Shown in pieces: positions 9,905 through 20,805 of a stretch of 64,000 nt of DNA. The stretch is taken from the NCBI GenBank assembly GCA_037176725.1, contig JAZBRS010000020.1, positions 95,622,501 through 95,686,500 of the forward strand, read 5' to 3'. Source of the stretch: Posidonia oceanica. Its lineage: Eukaryota; Streptophyta; Magnoliopsida; Alismatales; Posidoniaceae. A program made the position numbers and the translations under genes. Numbering within the stretch: position 1 is the stretch's first letter; the number at the start of each line of letters is the position of its first letter. A model generated the notes under the pieces. The model saw only the letters and a list, made by a program, of their open reading frames with translations, searched no databases and had not been told where the DNA came from.

Positions 9905-10745
9905 TGAAGGTCAATTCTAGAGTGTTGGATCACCGATCCAGCTCATTGTCTTTGTGTATTGGATCACCGATCTAGCTCAGTCTTTTATTTTAGTTTTCCC
10001 TTTGGGTAACGCCTGAAGGTTGATTTCCGAGTGTTGGATCACCAATCCAGCTCGTTGTCTCTGAGTGTTGGATCACCGATCCAGCTCAGTCTTTTATTTC
10101 AGTTTTCCCTTTGGGTAACGCCTGAAGGTTGATTTCCGAGTGTTGGATCACTAATCCAGCTCGTTGTCTCTGAGTGTTGGATCATCGATCCAGCTCGTTG
10201 TCTCTGAGTGTTGGATCATCGATCCAGCTCGTTGTCTCTGAGTGTTGGATCACCGATCCAGCTCAGTCTTTTATTCCAATTTTCCCTTTGGGTAACGCCT
10301 GAAGATTGATTTCCGAGTGTTGGATCACCGATCTAGCTCAATCTTTTATTCCAGTTTTCCCTTTGGGTAATGCCTGAAGGTTGATTTCCGAGTGTTGGAT
10401 CACCGATCCAGCTTGTTGTCTCTGAGTGTTGGATCACCAATCCAGCTTAGTCTTTTATTTCAGTTTTCCCTTTGGGTAACGCCTGAAGGTTGATTTTCGA
10501 GTGTTGTATCACCGATCCAGTTCAGTCTTTTATTTCAGTTTTCCCTTTGGATAACGCCTAAAGGTTGATTTCCAAGTGTTGGATCACCGATCCAGCTCGT
10601 TGTCTCTGAATGTTGGATCACTAATCCAACTCAATCTTTTATTTTAGCTTGTCCTTTGGGTAACGCCTAAAGGTTGTTTTTCGAGTGTTGGATCACCGAT
10701 ACAACTCGTTGTTTCTGAGTGTTGGATCACTAATCTAGCTCAGGC
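9905..10745. repeat. Array of TGGATC-ACC-GATCCA hairpin units
   Basis: The core TTGGATCACCGATCCAGCTC recurs at least 15 times. Copies alternate a short spacer (GTTGTCTCTGAG) and a long spacer (TTTTCCCTTTGGGTAACGCC, then TGAAGGTTGATTTCC). TGGATC and GATCCA form a 6-bp stem with a 3-base loop. Some copies carry changes such as ACTAATCC or ATCGATCC. Confidence 0.85.
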
Positions 10746-10802
10746 TTTATTTTTCTGTTTGACCCCCTTGGGCAACCCCCGTGGCCGTGTCCCTTAACGG
10801 TG

Positions 10803-11405
10803 CCCTAGAGCACAACCGGATAAACAAAGCAGCCCCCGAAGCACAATCGGATAAACAAAGCAAACCCCGGAGCACAACCGAATAAACAAAACAGCCCCTG
10901 GAGCACAACTGGGTAAACAAAGAAAACCTAGAGCACAACTAGATAAACAAAGCAAATCCAGAGCACAACCGAATAAACAAAGCAAACCAGGAGCACAACT
11001 GGATAAACAAAGCAAATCCGTAGCACAACTGGATAAACAAAGCAAACTCAGAGCACAACCGGATAAACAAAGCAAACCAATCAAAAGCAGGTACCTTGGA
11101 GCACAACCGGATAAACAAAGCAGCCCCCAGAGCACAACCAGATAAACAAAGCAAACCCCGGAGCACAACCAGATAAACACAGCAAACCTCCAAGCATAAC
11201 TGGATAAACAAAGCAGCCCCTGGAGCACAACTTGATAAACAAAGCAGCCCCCGGAGCACAACCAGATAAACAAAGTAGCCCCCAGAGCCCAACCGGATAA
11301 ACAAAGCAAATCCGGAGCACAACCAGAGAAACAAAGCAAACCCGGAGCACAACCGGATAAACAAAGCAAACCCAAAGCACAACCGGATAAACAAAGTAAA
11401 CCAAT
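10803..11405. repeat. Array of about 30-32-bp units (AGCACAACCGGATAAACAAAGC)
   Basis: About 20 units of GAGCACAACCGGATAAACAA followed by AGCAAACCC or AGCAGCCCC. Reverse frames translate as repeated L-C-L-S-G-C-A and are shadows of the repeat. Confidence 0.87.
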
Positions 11406-11448
11406 CAAAAGCAGGTACCCCGGAGCACCACCGAGTCAACAAAGCAAA

Positions 11449-11935
11449 GCCAACAGTATTAATGGACCCATCATTCACTAACTCCCGGGTCAGAAGATGA
11501 CGGTCTCTGTCGAGAATGTAGGCAACATTCAATGAAAGGACACCTGATTTTGGGGAATAAAGCCAACGGTATTAGTAGACCCATCATTCACTAACTCCTA
11601 GGTCAGAAGATGACAGTCTCTGTCAAGAATGTAGGCAACATTAAATGAAAGGACACCTGGTTTTGGCAAATAAAGCCAACGGTATTAGTGGACCCATCGT
11701 TCACTAACTCCCAGGTCATAAGATGACGGTCTCTGTCGAGAATGCAGGCAACATTCAATGAAAGGACACCTGATTGTGACAAATAGAGCCAACGCGGCTA
11801 GCAGAAAAGAGATCAATCCCCTTTTGCCTGGGAGCATCATGGATCTCTCACTCACTAACCCGTGTGTCATGAGACGATAGTCCCTATGGAGAGTGTAGGC
11901 TACGCTCGAGGAAAGGGCACCTGATTATGACAAAT
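11449..11935. repeat. 113-bp tandem repeat, four copies
   Basis: GCCAACGGTATTAGTGGACCC-type unit starts fall at 11449, 11562, 11675 and 11788, an exact 113-bp spacing. The first three copies are close to each other. The last is divergent but keeps the CTCACTAAC, CATGAGACGA and GGGCACCTGATTATGAC segments. Confidence 0.88.
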
Positions 11936-12159
11936 TGCATTCACGCATGTGTCAGTCCACCTCAGGTGATGAGAAAAATTCCTGAGCCAACCTAGTATAC
12001 AAGTTAAAGCCGGCGATGATGGAGGAATCTCAGTATCTATGGCCATGCATTGCATATCATGATCACCTCCTTTGCATTACCGCCAGCACGCATCAATGGA
12101 TAGTGCATTGTACTGCATTCGCATTGAGTGGTCATCGGAAACATTAGCTATCTATCCCT

Positions 12160-12450
12160 TAAGCTTGACTCCCACGGGCAACCCTTGTGGCCATGTCTTT
12201 TTAGTTTGACTCCTGTGGGCAACCCTCGTAGCAGTGTCTTTTAGTTCAACCCCTGCGGACAACCCCCGTAGCAATGTCTTTTAGTTTGACCCCTGCGGGC
12301 AACCCCCGTAGCAGTGTCTTTAGTTTGACCCCTGCGGGCAACCCCTGTGATAGTGTCTCTTAGTTCAACCCCTGCGAGCAACCCCTACAGTAGTGTCTTT
12401 AGTTTTGTTCCCCATGGGCAATCCCCTTAGCCGTGTTTCTTTAGCCGACC
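12160..12450. repeat. Array of about 38-bp CGGGCAACCCCCG units
   Basis: About seven copies of TTTGACCCCTGCGGGCAACC-CCCGTAGCAGTGTCTTTTAG. The core can pair CGGG with CCCG around CAACC. Confidence 0.78.
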
Positions 12451-12570
12451 CTCAATGTGTCCTGTCCAAGTCTGGTGGCAGCAGGCATTGGATTTCATTT
12501 AGGATCTCTAGGTAGCGCCACACGAGGGTATCGTCTCGCCTTGTAGACAGCTTCATGCCGAAGCCATCTT
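12451..12570 (+). other. Short spacer before B1 polypurine tract
   Basis: Unique non-coding sequence with nothing recognisable. It ends with GAAGCCATCTT before the purine tract. Confidence 0.5.
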
Positions 12571-12585
12571 CAAGGAGGGGCAATC
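12571..12585 (+). other. Polypurine tract of B1
   Basis: CAAGGAGGGGCAATC abuts TGTAGATACCC. This marks the following LTR as a 3' LTR. Confidence 0.75.
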
Positions 12586-13155
12586 TGTAGATACCCTGTT
12601 TTGGCACTCCCTTCATAGTAGTGTAGTCCGTTGCATTAGGTCATTCTTAGAAACTCTTTGTTCAATCTAGGACCTCTCACTTTGAGCCAAACACTCATTC
12701 TCTGGTTCGGAGCTTTATTGTCATCCCTTATTAAGCTTTAAGTGTCAGCAACTTAAACGTTCTTCATTTCTTGACCAAATTTGGAAGATGGACTGACTGA
12801 GGGTGTTATACGCTAGAGCCCCAGCTTATAACATTGGCCGCTAGTTTTCCAGCGTCTAACATGGGAGCCTAGTGCCAGCCCCAAACTTTCTTTATTTGGC
12901 CAGAAATAAAATCCGTGTTTTTGCCATCTTTAGACTCTGTTGACCGGTCAAGGCAATTAACACTAGCTTAATGACACTTAATCAAGTTTTAATTAGGGGA
13001 TATTCCTTGATCCTGGCAGCTGTGCTTCGGAGGTCGTTATACGTTGGTTTTCCAGCGGATAACGTTATGTGCTGGTTTTCCAGTGTATAACATCCCTAAA
13101 TTGGAAAGTCTGCTGATCTATTCATTCAATTCCATTTTTGTTCTTCCCTTGCTTC

Positions 13156-13163
13156 TATAAAAG
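13156..13163 (+). promoter_or_regulatory. TATA box of LTR B1
   Basis: CTTGCTTCTATAAAAG is at the same position and in the same context as in B2 (58138), followed in both by GGGGTACCCCC or GGGATACCCCC. Confidence 0.72.
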
Positions 13164-13676
13164 CAGGGGTACCCCCACAGGGTCAAGGGACGATGGAAAA
13201 ATAGAGAGAGATCACAAATTTGAAAACGGGAAAAAAGAAAGGAGACGGATATTTTGAGGAGTTGAGTTTTTTATAAAATAGTAGAGAGATTCCTAAAGAG
13301 AAAAACCAAATCACTGAGAGAGTTCTAAGAAAGCTTTAGTCTCCCTTTATTGACAGCAACATCATGTCGATCCACATGGCACTATGTACATGAATTAAAA
13401 GGGGACCCTTTGTTGTAGTTTCTTTCATTTCCTTTCTTCATATCATATTTCGTTTACGTAGAATAGGATAATATAATCATTTACATTAGTTGCAACCGGA
13501 GGGATCAAATCTCTCGGGTGAGTTTCTTTTTTCATATATACTTAAGATTTGTTTTACATATTTTGAATAGAATACTATGCCATATTAATCCATATATGTG
13601 TTATTTCTGTTTGTTTTGTTAACATCTATCATACAAGGAGGAAGAAGAAAGAAGAAGAGATTCACCAAGCACGGGC

Positions 13677-13706
13677 ACCCTTGGGCAACGCAGGCGTTGT
13701 CCCAAG
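13677..13706. repeat. Long imperfect hairpin in LTR B1
   Basis: CCTTGGGCAACG pairs with CGTTGTCCCAAGG, with one bulge. The B2 copy is at about 58602-58631 with the loop region changed. Confidence 0.7.
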
Positions 13707-14049
13707 GTAGCAGAACCCATACCCCACATCTCCCAAGGTGTCTCGAGGGCCGACGAAAGCGAACCTAGAGTGGCAATCACACCAATTCCATCTCCTGTGA
13801 AGCGACGGAGTTGGATACAAGGAAAGGCACTGGAAAAAGCAAGGTAACAAGAGCAAAAGAACCAGAGCTTCTTCTCACCACCTCACAAGCTAAAAACCGT
13901 GCACCAAGAAGAACGAGGGGGGGTAGGCAGCGCCAACAACAGTCAAAGCAACCAAGGCAAGACAAAACCGTCTCCAAGTCCCCGAGACATAATAATCTCC
14001 CCCTTCATTCTTCATATTTTTTCCACATTCGACACCCGCAAAGAGAGGT

Positions 14050-16050
14050 AGGCATTTGTCGAGTGCCCTGTGGCTCGGTGGAAGCTGCAAAACTAATCCG
14101 CATTATGCCACTGCAGAGGAGGATTCAGTGACAGACGAACAACCGGGAGTCTCAAGAGTGATTCCAATCTGGGAAAGACAACACTCAAAGGCTCAGCCAG
14201 AGGAGTGTAGTCGCATTCAACGCGACGAGGTCGCCTTTGCCCTGGTTGGAGCCCCTACCAAGTTGGTGCGATGTGAGACACTGGCTCGATAAAGAGGGCA
14301 TCAAGAGAGGGCACGAGAGGGGAGACCGAAGGTGCCAGAGGAGACTGGAGAGATGGGAGAGCCAAGGGGGCCGGAGTTGGAGTCAAGCCGATGTGATCAG
14401 GAGGATCCATCGTGGAGGGAAAGGAGTCAGCAAGGACAAGGGGGAGGGATTAGTCCCCGAGGTTGCGGCTTCCTCAGAGGTCACGCAGCTGGAAGGAGGG
14501 TATGCGAGTAGGTCAGGTCGTGCTGGTGGTGTCGAGGGTGCTGGATTTGCTTCCTGCACCTAGATGCTATTAAACCCACCATCAAACCAGTCCTATATGA
14601 TGTCCCGGAGGGTGCGGCAGTCGTCAGTCGAGTGTCCCACGGCTCGATGATAACCGCAAAATAGATTCGCATCATACCACCAAGGAAGTGGGTTTGGTGG
14701 CAGATGAATTTCCAGGAGCCTTAGGAACAGTGCAACCATAGGGAAAATGGCACTCAAAGGCCCAGCTAGTGGAGTGTAGTCGCTCTCAAGACGGCGGCCT
14801 CATCTCCGCTCAGGTTGCAGTCCTTGCTTGGCTGGTGCGACGTGATGCACAGGCTCGACGAGAGAGGCAGGAAAGGGAAAAGGTGCAAGGATAGGGATTT
14901 GCATGACCCTGGCGTCAATGAGGTCCTGGACCGTGTTCTGTAGAGTGTGACATTCACTCGTCGAGTGTCCGTCGACTTGATGAAATCCGCAAAACATGTT
15001 CGTCCTGTACCACCGTGGAAGAGGATACAGTAGTGGATGAGCCTTAGGGAACGCCCGAAGGTGTACAACCTTGGGGAAGAAAGAGTTGAGTGACTCACCC
15101 AAGGGAGTAAAATCAGAAGGTTGGCATCGGACGCGCTTCCTCCCCTGTCGCTGCTTTTGAGGGGTAGGAAATGCAGAGGGTGCAGGATGGCTATGAGGCA
15201 CAAAAGGAATAGGCACAGAAGGTGCAGGTGCAGAAGGCACAAGAGAAGATAGCTGGCTCTGCATGGCTTGAGCTAGGGCTTACGTTTCTTGAGCCAGCAG
15301 AGAGAAGGATTGGACCTACTAGGTTAGGGTGGCCAAGACAGTGGAGTCAAGGATTGCAGGAAATGCAAGAGACTCTGGGACAGGCGAGGCCAGGTTAGGT
15401 TGAGCTACCAAAGGCAGAACAATGGGGGAACCTAAGGAAGTAGAGGTAAATGCTTCAACATGAGGACCCAAGGTCAGACACAAAGGGGGCGAAGACAAAG
15501 CTGACAGTGGACGTGACACCACAACGGGCAAGGGAGGTGATATCCCGGCATCGGACACCACAGACGATCCCTGAGGCAGGGGAGCAGACTGGCCAGACAA
15601 AGGGATGACAGCTGTGGGCACCAAATATGTGGTTGAGAAACAAGGAGGCAGACCCACAAACAGAGGAGACACCTGATAGCTCAGTCCATCAATGCTGAGA
15701 GAAAACGGGGGCTGACCCTGTGCCTTAGCATGAGGTGCCATAGGTAGAGAAGGTACAAAGGCTGCTGGGCTAGGGAGTGATCTAGGAAGAGGTGCTTGGT
15801 GCAAAGGTGAATGCCGATCAGAAGAGAAGGGGGAGACTGACTATCAACCCCAAAATCCACAGGAGGCAACGAGCCAAAGGATGGATCCCCCATGGTAATG
15901 GAGAGAACCCGAACAAGTAGGCAAGGAACAGGACAGTCAGAAACTGTATGCCAGAATACATAGCAGATGCGACCCGATGGCGCACAATCGGGCATGACTC
16001 GAGACCGACGAAAACAAGCAAAGCAATTAGATGGTTGCAAAGTTATTTAG
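14050..16050 (-). pseudogene. gag: gag remnant of element C
   Basis: Reading leftward from about 16050, the N-terminal part is Pro/Ser/Leu-rich (best frame 15804-15319). It is followed by a tail frame at 15264-14800 with PSDFTPLGESLNSFFPKV, then PLPRWYRTNMFCGFHQV, DGHSTSECHTLQNTVQDLI and EPVHHVAPAKQG. This is the same order as the gag tails of D and F: Pro-rich part, FTPLGEPL, PLP-x-WY, C-x2-H-x4-GH-S-T-x2-C. The central gag core (the LFQK...ALKWF region seen in D and F) is missing, so the gene lost its middle. Several frameshifts and stops are present. The tail is repeated at 14480-14800 and again in decayed form near 14060-14130. Gag would form the particle in which the element is reverse transcribed. 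This copy cannot make it. Confidence 0.75.
14060..15010. repeat. Serial duplication of the gag tail in element C
   Basis: The segment around 14182-14290 (ACTCAAAGGCTCAGCCAGAG ...) recurs 570 bp away at 14752-14860. The C-x2-H-x4-GH coding piece is seen at about 15000, 14650 and 14080 on the minus strand. This indicates two rounds of tandem duplication. Confidence 0.7.
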
Positions 16051-16757
16051 CTGTGGCATGAATGGCACACATGCAAATGAATGTCCTAGTATGCGCTCTC
16101 TTACCATGCATGTCTTGAGTAGGCGACCTACTCGGACTCACTCATGGGTATGTGTTTATTGACAGACTCCAGGCTAGAAAAAGTGGGTCCCCGTCTAAAT
16201 CCTGGCCAAAGCTCAGGCTGTAATGGGGTGGTGCATTGGTGGCCTCGACCCTGCCAAAGCATGGGTTGTACCCTCCACTAGCACTGACATGACCCCTGAT
16301 AAGGGGGGATAGATCGACCAACTTGCGCCACACCAAAGCAATGGAACAAGAGACCGGGACTGTCCTTCTCAGACTAAGTGGGTGGACTCAGGGATGAGAA
16401 GATGCATGCCCTATATGCTCATTCGTGCAAATATGATTAAAGCTTTTTATCTTGCATGTTTTATTAACTCAAAGGGGGATGAAGGTGTGTTGATGTCTCT
16501 AGTTGCTCTTAGAATTGATTTTACTTGCCATTTTTAATTAACCATAGGGGAAGCAACCAATCTCTAGTTGTCCTTAGGCTTAGTGCAAAAGGAGAAGAAA
16601 ATCACCAAAACATGACAAGCAAACACCACATATCATTACAAAAAGCATGCTCATGGTATGTGCTAGTGTTGTGTCATATGACCAGTGAAAATAAAAGACA
16701 ACCAACACATCAAAAGGCATATACAAGTATGGCATGTGCATAGGTGAAGTGGCATGG
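16051..16757 (-). other. Leader of element C, distal part
   Basis: Non-coding. The segment with CTAGTAGGC/CCTACTCGG, CCTGGCCAAAGCTCAGG and CAAAGCATGGGTTGTACCC aligns with 51330-51660 in the leader of F, which supports the assignment. It stops at the D insertion and resumes at 24571. Confidence 0.6.
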
Positions 16758-16762
16758 CATAC
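16758..16762. repeat. Target-site duplication of D, left
   Basis: CATAC, repeated at 24566-24570. Confidence 0.9.
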
Positions 16763-17518
16763 TGTAGGCACCCCATTTTGGCTTTAAGCCCTAATCCCCA
16801 TTTTAAATCTCCTTTTTAAAACCCTAATTCGCTCTTTTTTTCCACCTCAAGCCATCAGGCCCACTAAGCCCAAACACTTCACAGCTACTGCCTTTTCCAC
16901 ACTGCAGCCAACCCTCTAGTTCTTTCTCATTTTTTCTCTCAGCCCATGTCCAAGCCCAACATGTTTTATTTCTTTTCCTTCCCATCTTCAATCAAACAGT
17001 AGCAAAAATCACAGCCTCTTCACACTTTTTCCACAGCACCCTTTCACACCATTTTTGCAGCCAACCCACGACCTCCTGCAACCCACCTCCTTTGCCATCT
17101 CTAGCCAACAGCTTGCCCCCACCTCAGCCTCCTACCACCACCTTCATCTTGGCCGACCGTTCAGATCTGAGATCTGGATCAACGGCAGGCCTCATCTCCT
17201 CACTCAATAAAACAGTGGCATCCTCCTCCTTCTTTCGGTTGGCTTGCTTCCCCACAATTCTCCATTGCTCGCGGTTGGCTTCATCACATCTCCATGCATT
17301 CACAGCACCAGAGCAAGCCCAATTCACAGGCTGGCGACTCCGCTAGGGAAACCAGACTTGACCTTCCGCTTTATCTTTTTACTTCCCTTATCATTTTATC
17401 AGTGTTTTCGATTCGAGTTTCCTTCCTTGGATCCACCCGCTAATAGCAGCCTTTCGTTGGTCGGTGCACGTGAGCTTTGGCAGCGTGCATGGATGTGCTG
17501 ATGGATAGGATCACTACA
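16763..17518 (+). mobile_element. 5' LTR of D with a large internal gap
   Basis: The first 567 bases (to 17329) are followed directly by the LTR tail TGGCGACTCCGCTAGGG at 17332. Relative to the 3' copy, the bases equivalent to 22030-24377 are missing. It ends GGATCACTACA. Confidence 0.82.
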
Positions 17519-17519
17519 A

Positions 17520-17537
17520 TGGCGACTCTGCTGGGGA
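17520..17537 (+). other. Primer-binding site of D
   Basis: TGGCGACTCTGCTGGGGA, one base after the LTR end. It is complementary to the CCA-tailed 3' end of plant tRNA-Arg(ACG) (…CCCCAGCGGAGTCG-CCA) with one mismatch. Confidence 0.85.
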
Positions 17538-18543
17538 TTCTAGACTTCGACTTTCATTTGGCTTTCTCGCTTGCTTGGTTTTGCATTTTGCTTGCCTTTA
17601 TGCTTATGCTTGCTTAATTATTGCTTAATTGCCATGCTTACATGTCTTCTGAAGTGGTGATTGCTTACTTGCACACTTATGCCATGCCACCACTTGCACA
17701 TATTTTGCAGCATGCCTTTTGATGTGATGAATGCTTCTTTTCACCATCAGGCACACAACACATTCGCACATGCCATGCATATGCCTTTTGCCTTGTTGTA
17801 TGTTGCTTACATGCCATGGCTCCCTGTTTCTTTCCCCTTTGCATATGCCATGCCTAGGACATTAGAGACATTTCTGTATCCCTTTTGGCTTAATTTAAAA
17901 GCAACAATAAAGCCAAACAATAAAATCAAAGCATAACTAGAGCCAAACTTGCAATCTATCCCCTTTGGCTAAAAAAAATGCAAGTAGAAAGAACTTTGAG
18001 CATCTTTGCATGAATGAACATTTTAGAAAGCATGCATCTTCTCATCTAAGTCCACTTACCAGTCTGAGAAGGATAGGTCTGGTCTCTCGTTCTATGGCTT
18101 CGGCGTAGGACGATCGGCTAGTCTATTCCCCCTTGTCCAGGGTCACGTCAGTGTTTGTAGAGGTACACGCTTACTGCTACCGCAGGAGACATGACCAACG
18201 AATTCACCACTCATCTGTCTTTCACCCTTCGCTTCGGCTGGGATGAAGGAGAGGCGGGGACCTTCTTTCTGACCTGAGTCGTAAACCCATACCCTTGTGA
18301 GGTTGTCCGAGTATTCAGCCTACTCAGGACAAACATGGTGAAAGAGCGCATAGTAGGACATTTATTTGCATAGTGTGCTATTCATACCACCATAAAAATT
18401 TGCATTGCGTCCTTGTCCAGGTTTCTAACCTGTTGTTTTGCCTGTTTCAGGTAGGTGCGAGGTCCTCTGCTGGAACTCGAGCGTCTCTGTCCCGGGCAGC
18501 TCCCCGTGGTCCCCCTCTCTTTCTAGGCTATTTCGTCGCTTCG
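17538..18543 (+). other. Leader of D with candidate splice acceptor
   Basis: Non-coding, with CTTGC-rich repeats and then a stretch similar to the C and F leaders. TTGTTTTGCCTGTTTCAG ends at 18450, just upstream of gag, and has the pyrimidine tract and AG of a good acceptor. The F leader has TTTGTCTGCCAACAG at 51206 in the matching place. Confidence 0.55.
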
Positions 18544-20805
18544 ATGATAGCTCATCCTAGGACTCGTGCACCTTCTTTTTGCCACAGCCCTATCCTTACC
18601 CGCTCGCGGTTAGCCATGGCCTAGCATGCTAACGAGCCTCTTTCTTCTATTGCACTAGAGGAGTTCTCAACTTCGGTCCCTCCTACTGCTGTAGCTTCCC
18701 CTTCTTTCCATGCATTCCATTTCCGGTTGCATGATGATCCTCTATTTACCACAAGGGAACCGTAGGTCCTAGTCGGTCTAGAGTCTGTCACCGATTCTAT
18801 CGTGGTGACCACCACTCGGGCTCCGGATACCCCGCCTCCCACCCCTTCCTTGGGCTTTCCTATTTCAGGAACTCAGCCGACTGTAGCTACTTCAGTTGTA
18901 GGGTCTGTTCCTCTCGGCTCTTTTGCTTACGTGCCCCCTTCGGCAACCATACCTTTTCATCCCGACTCGTCGGTCAACGAGTCCTCTGCCATGCAAGTGC
19001 AACAGTTGTGGGGTACGACCCAGAGGTTGCAAGGCATGGCCCTTTCTTCTGGTCCTGCTCCTTCTTTTCCTTACCCTCTCTTGACCCCTGAGGTTCCGAT
19101 GCAGCCCTCTGTAGTTTGGCAGGCTCACCACACTGCACTTCCACCCTTACCACCACCCCAGCTCTTCACAGCTTCGGCGATGGGAGTGCATTATCGGCCT
19201 CCTGCACTTGCACAGCATGCAACTCCGTCATTTGGTGGCCAGTTCCCCGGATTGGCTGGAGTGCAGCATCTCCTAAGCCCGTTGCGTAGAAGCGTACCGG
19301 TGCAACAGCTGCAGCTCCCATACACTGCACAACACACAGCACAACATGCCTTTTATTCATCCCCTTTGCATCAGAATATTCAAGCTCCTACATACATATC
19401 ACTACACTTTACACCCTCACACGGGTATGCTGGCCCTCACGCTACGACACCAGGTGGCGTGATGGTGGATCCGGAGGAGCGCTTTCGCGCGACCCACACA
19501 GCATACGCAATCCCTGCCTTAGCTGCACTAGTCTCGTCAGCAACAACCTTAGACACCCTCCTGACCAGGATCGGTGATCTAGAGAGAGCACTTTGTCAAG
19601 TGCAAGGCTAGGACCGCTAGTCCTACCAATTCCAGGACCTCTGCTACTTTCCAGAGGCGTTACTCCCTGCGAACTTCCACATCCCGGAATTTGAAAATTA
19701 CAATGGTAGAGACTGCCCAATTGCACATCTGAAGGTGTATTGCAGCGACCTCGTCCAGCTCCAGCATGATGATAGGTTGTTGATTCGCTTGTTCCAGAAA
19801 ATTTTGACAGGCCCTGCTCTTAAGTGGTTCATATCACTTGACATGGCTACCGTCAAGACTTGGGGCGACCTTTCCCAAGCGTTCATGGAGCAATATTCCT
19901 TCAACCTTGACTTGATCCCTAAGCACGAGGATCTTGTCGCTCTTCAGCAGAAGCCCCATGAAACATTCGGGGAGTATGTCGGTCGCTGGCCCACCTTGGC
20001 CTCCCAGGTCAAAGATAGACCCTCAGAGGAGGAGTCTATTGAGATCATCACCAGGGGAGCGCAACCAGCGATTGAGGGACTGCTTAGCATCCAGCCTGTC
20101 CCTAGTTTTGCATCGCTGACCCGGGCTGGCGCTCGCATGGAGAGATCACTACGAAGTGGGAACTTCCCTGCACTCATCGAATACGTGAAGCAAGCTACCG
20201 CCTCCAACAATAGCAGCAACGAGGGCAACAACGACTCCGACGTCCGCTACCACAAGAAGCCAATCGTCACTTGCATTGATTCTCCTGCAGAGCCTTCCCT
20301 TGCAAAGAGCCAGCCCAACCCTGCTCAGCTTGCATCTGCACCTAGTTTTCCACACACTACACAGAGCACTGTCACCGTTGAGCCAGTGCACCACGTCGCA
20401 CCAGCTCAGCAAGGACAACAACCTAAGCAAAGACAAGGCCACCGCACTGAAAGCAACTTCACCCCACTTGGTGAGCCGCTGAGCGCTGTCTTTCCTCAGG
20501 TTGTGTCATTTCTGAGACTCCTGGAAACTCGTCCTCCACCGAACCCTCTTCCACAGTGGTATGATACAAGCACATACTGCGATTATCATCGAGCCACAGG
20601 ACGCTCGACTGATAATTGCCACACTCTTCGGGACGTTATTCAGAACTTGATTGACAATGGGGTCCTCGTTGTCAGTCCACAGGAGGCAATGCACACATCT
20701 GCGCCTACACACCCTAGTGTAGCCAGCCTTTCCTCGCTTGAGCCTGCAAGCTCCGAGGATTCCTGGGACCTCAGGGGTCTATTTCCTTGCTCCCATCCTT
20801 ACTGA
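18544..20805 (+). pseudogene. gag: gag of element D, one frame with four TAG stops
   Basis: A single frame of 754 codons runs from the ATG at 18544 (homologous to the start of F gag) to a TGA. Residues 1-390 are Pro/Ser/Ala/His-rich. The gag core follows, with RLLIRLFQKILTGPALKWF at about 402-420 and a helical segment to about 540. A low-complexity linker leads to a tail with FTPLGEPL, PLPQWYDTSTYCDYH and GRSTDNCHTLRDVIQNLID near 670-705. Four in-frame stops occur, at 18622, 18766, 19609 and 19618. All are TAG, where homologous sequence allows Gln, so the gene is otherwise intact. Gag would form the virus-like particle. Only gag is present in D, so reverse transcription and integration would have to be supplied by another element. 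A glutamine-inserting suppressor is an alternative to decay but there is no evidence for it. Confidence 0.85.

Larger units (their letters stand above)
12586..13991 (+). mobile_element. LTR of element B1 (family B, about 1.4 kb)
   Basis: It starts TGTAGATACCCTGTTTTGGCACTCCC, like B2 at 57470 (TGTAGATATCCCGTTTTGGC). It shares with B2 a TATA box, a donor-like GGGTGAGT at 13516, an acceptor-like ACAAG at 13637, the hairpin segment at 13677-13706 and a TGGCAATCACACC segment near 13770. The 3' end is placed at about 13991 (GAGACATA) by comparison with B2 and E, which end in CCATA. This boundary is uncertain because B1 has extra sequence near its end. Downstream lies minus-strand gag of element C, so the B1 element appears inserted in C. 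Confidence 0.7.

Noticed and set aside
10794..11532. Reverse-strand ORFs of about 200 codons with repeated LCLSGCA
   Set aside because: Shadow of the 30-bp array, with no start context or homologous protein.
17520..17537. tRNA-Arg gene hint
   Set aside because: Only 18 bases complementary to the tRNA 3' end are present, directly after an LTR; this is a primer-binding site and no cloverleaf follows.
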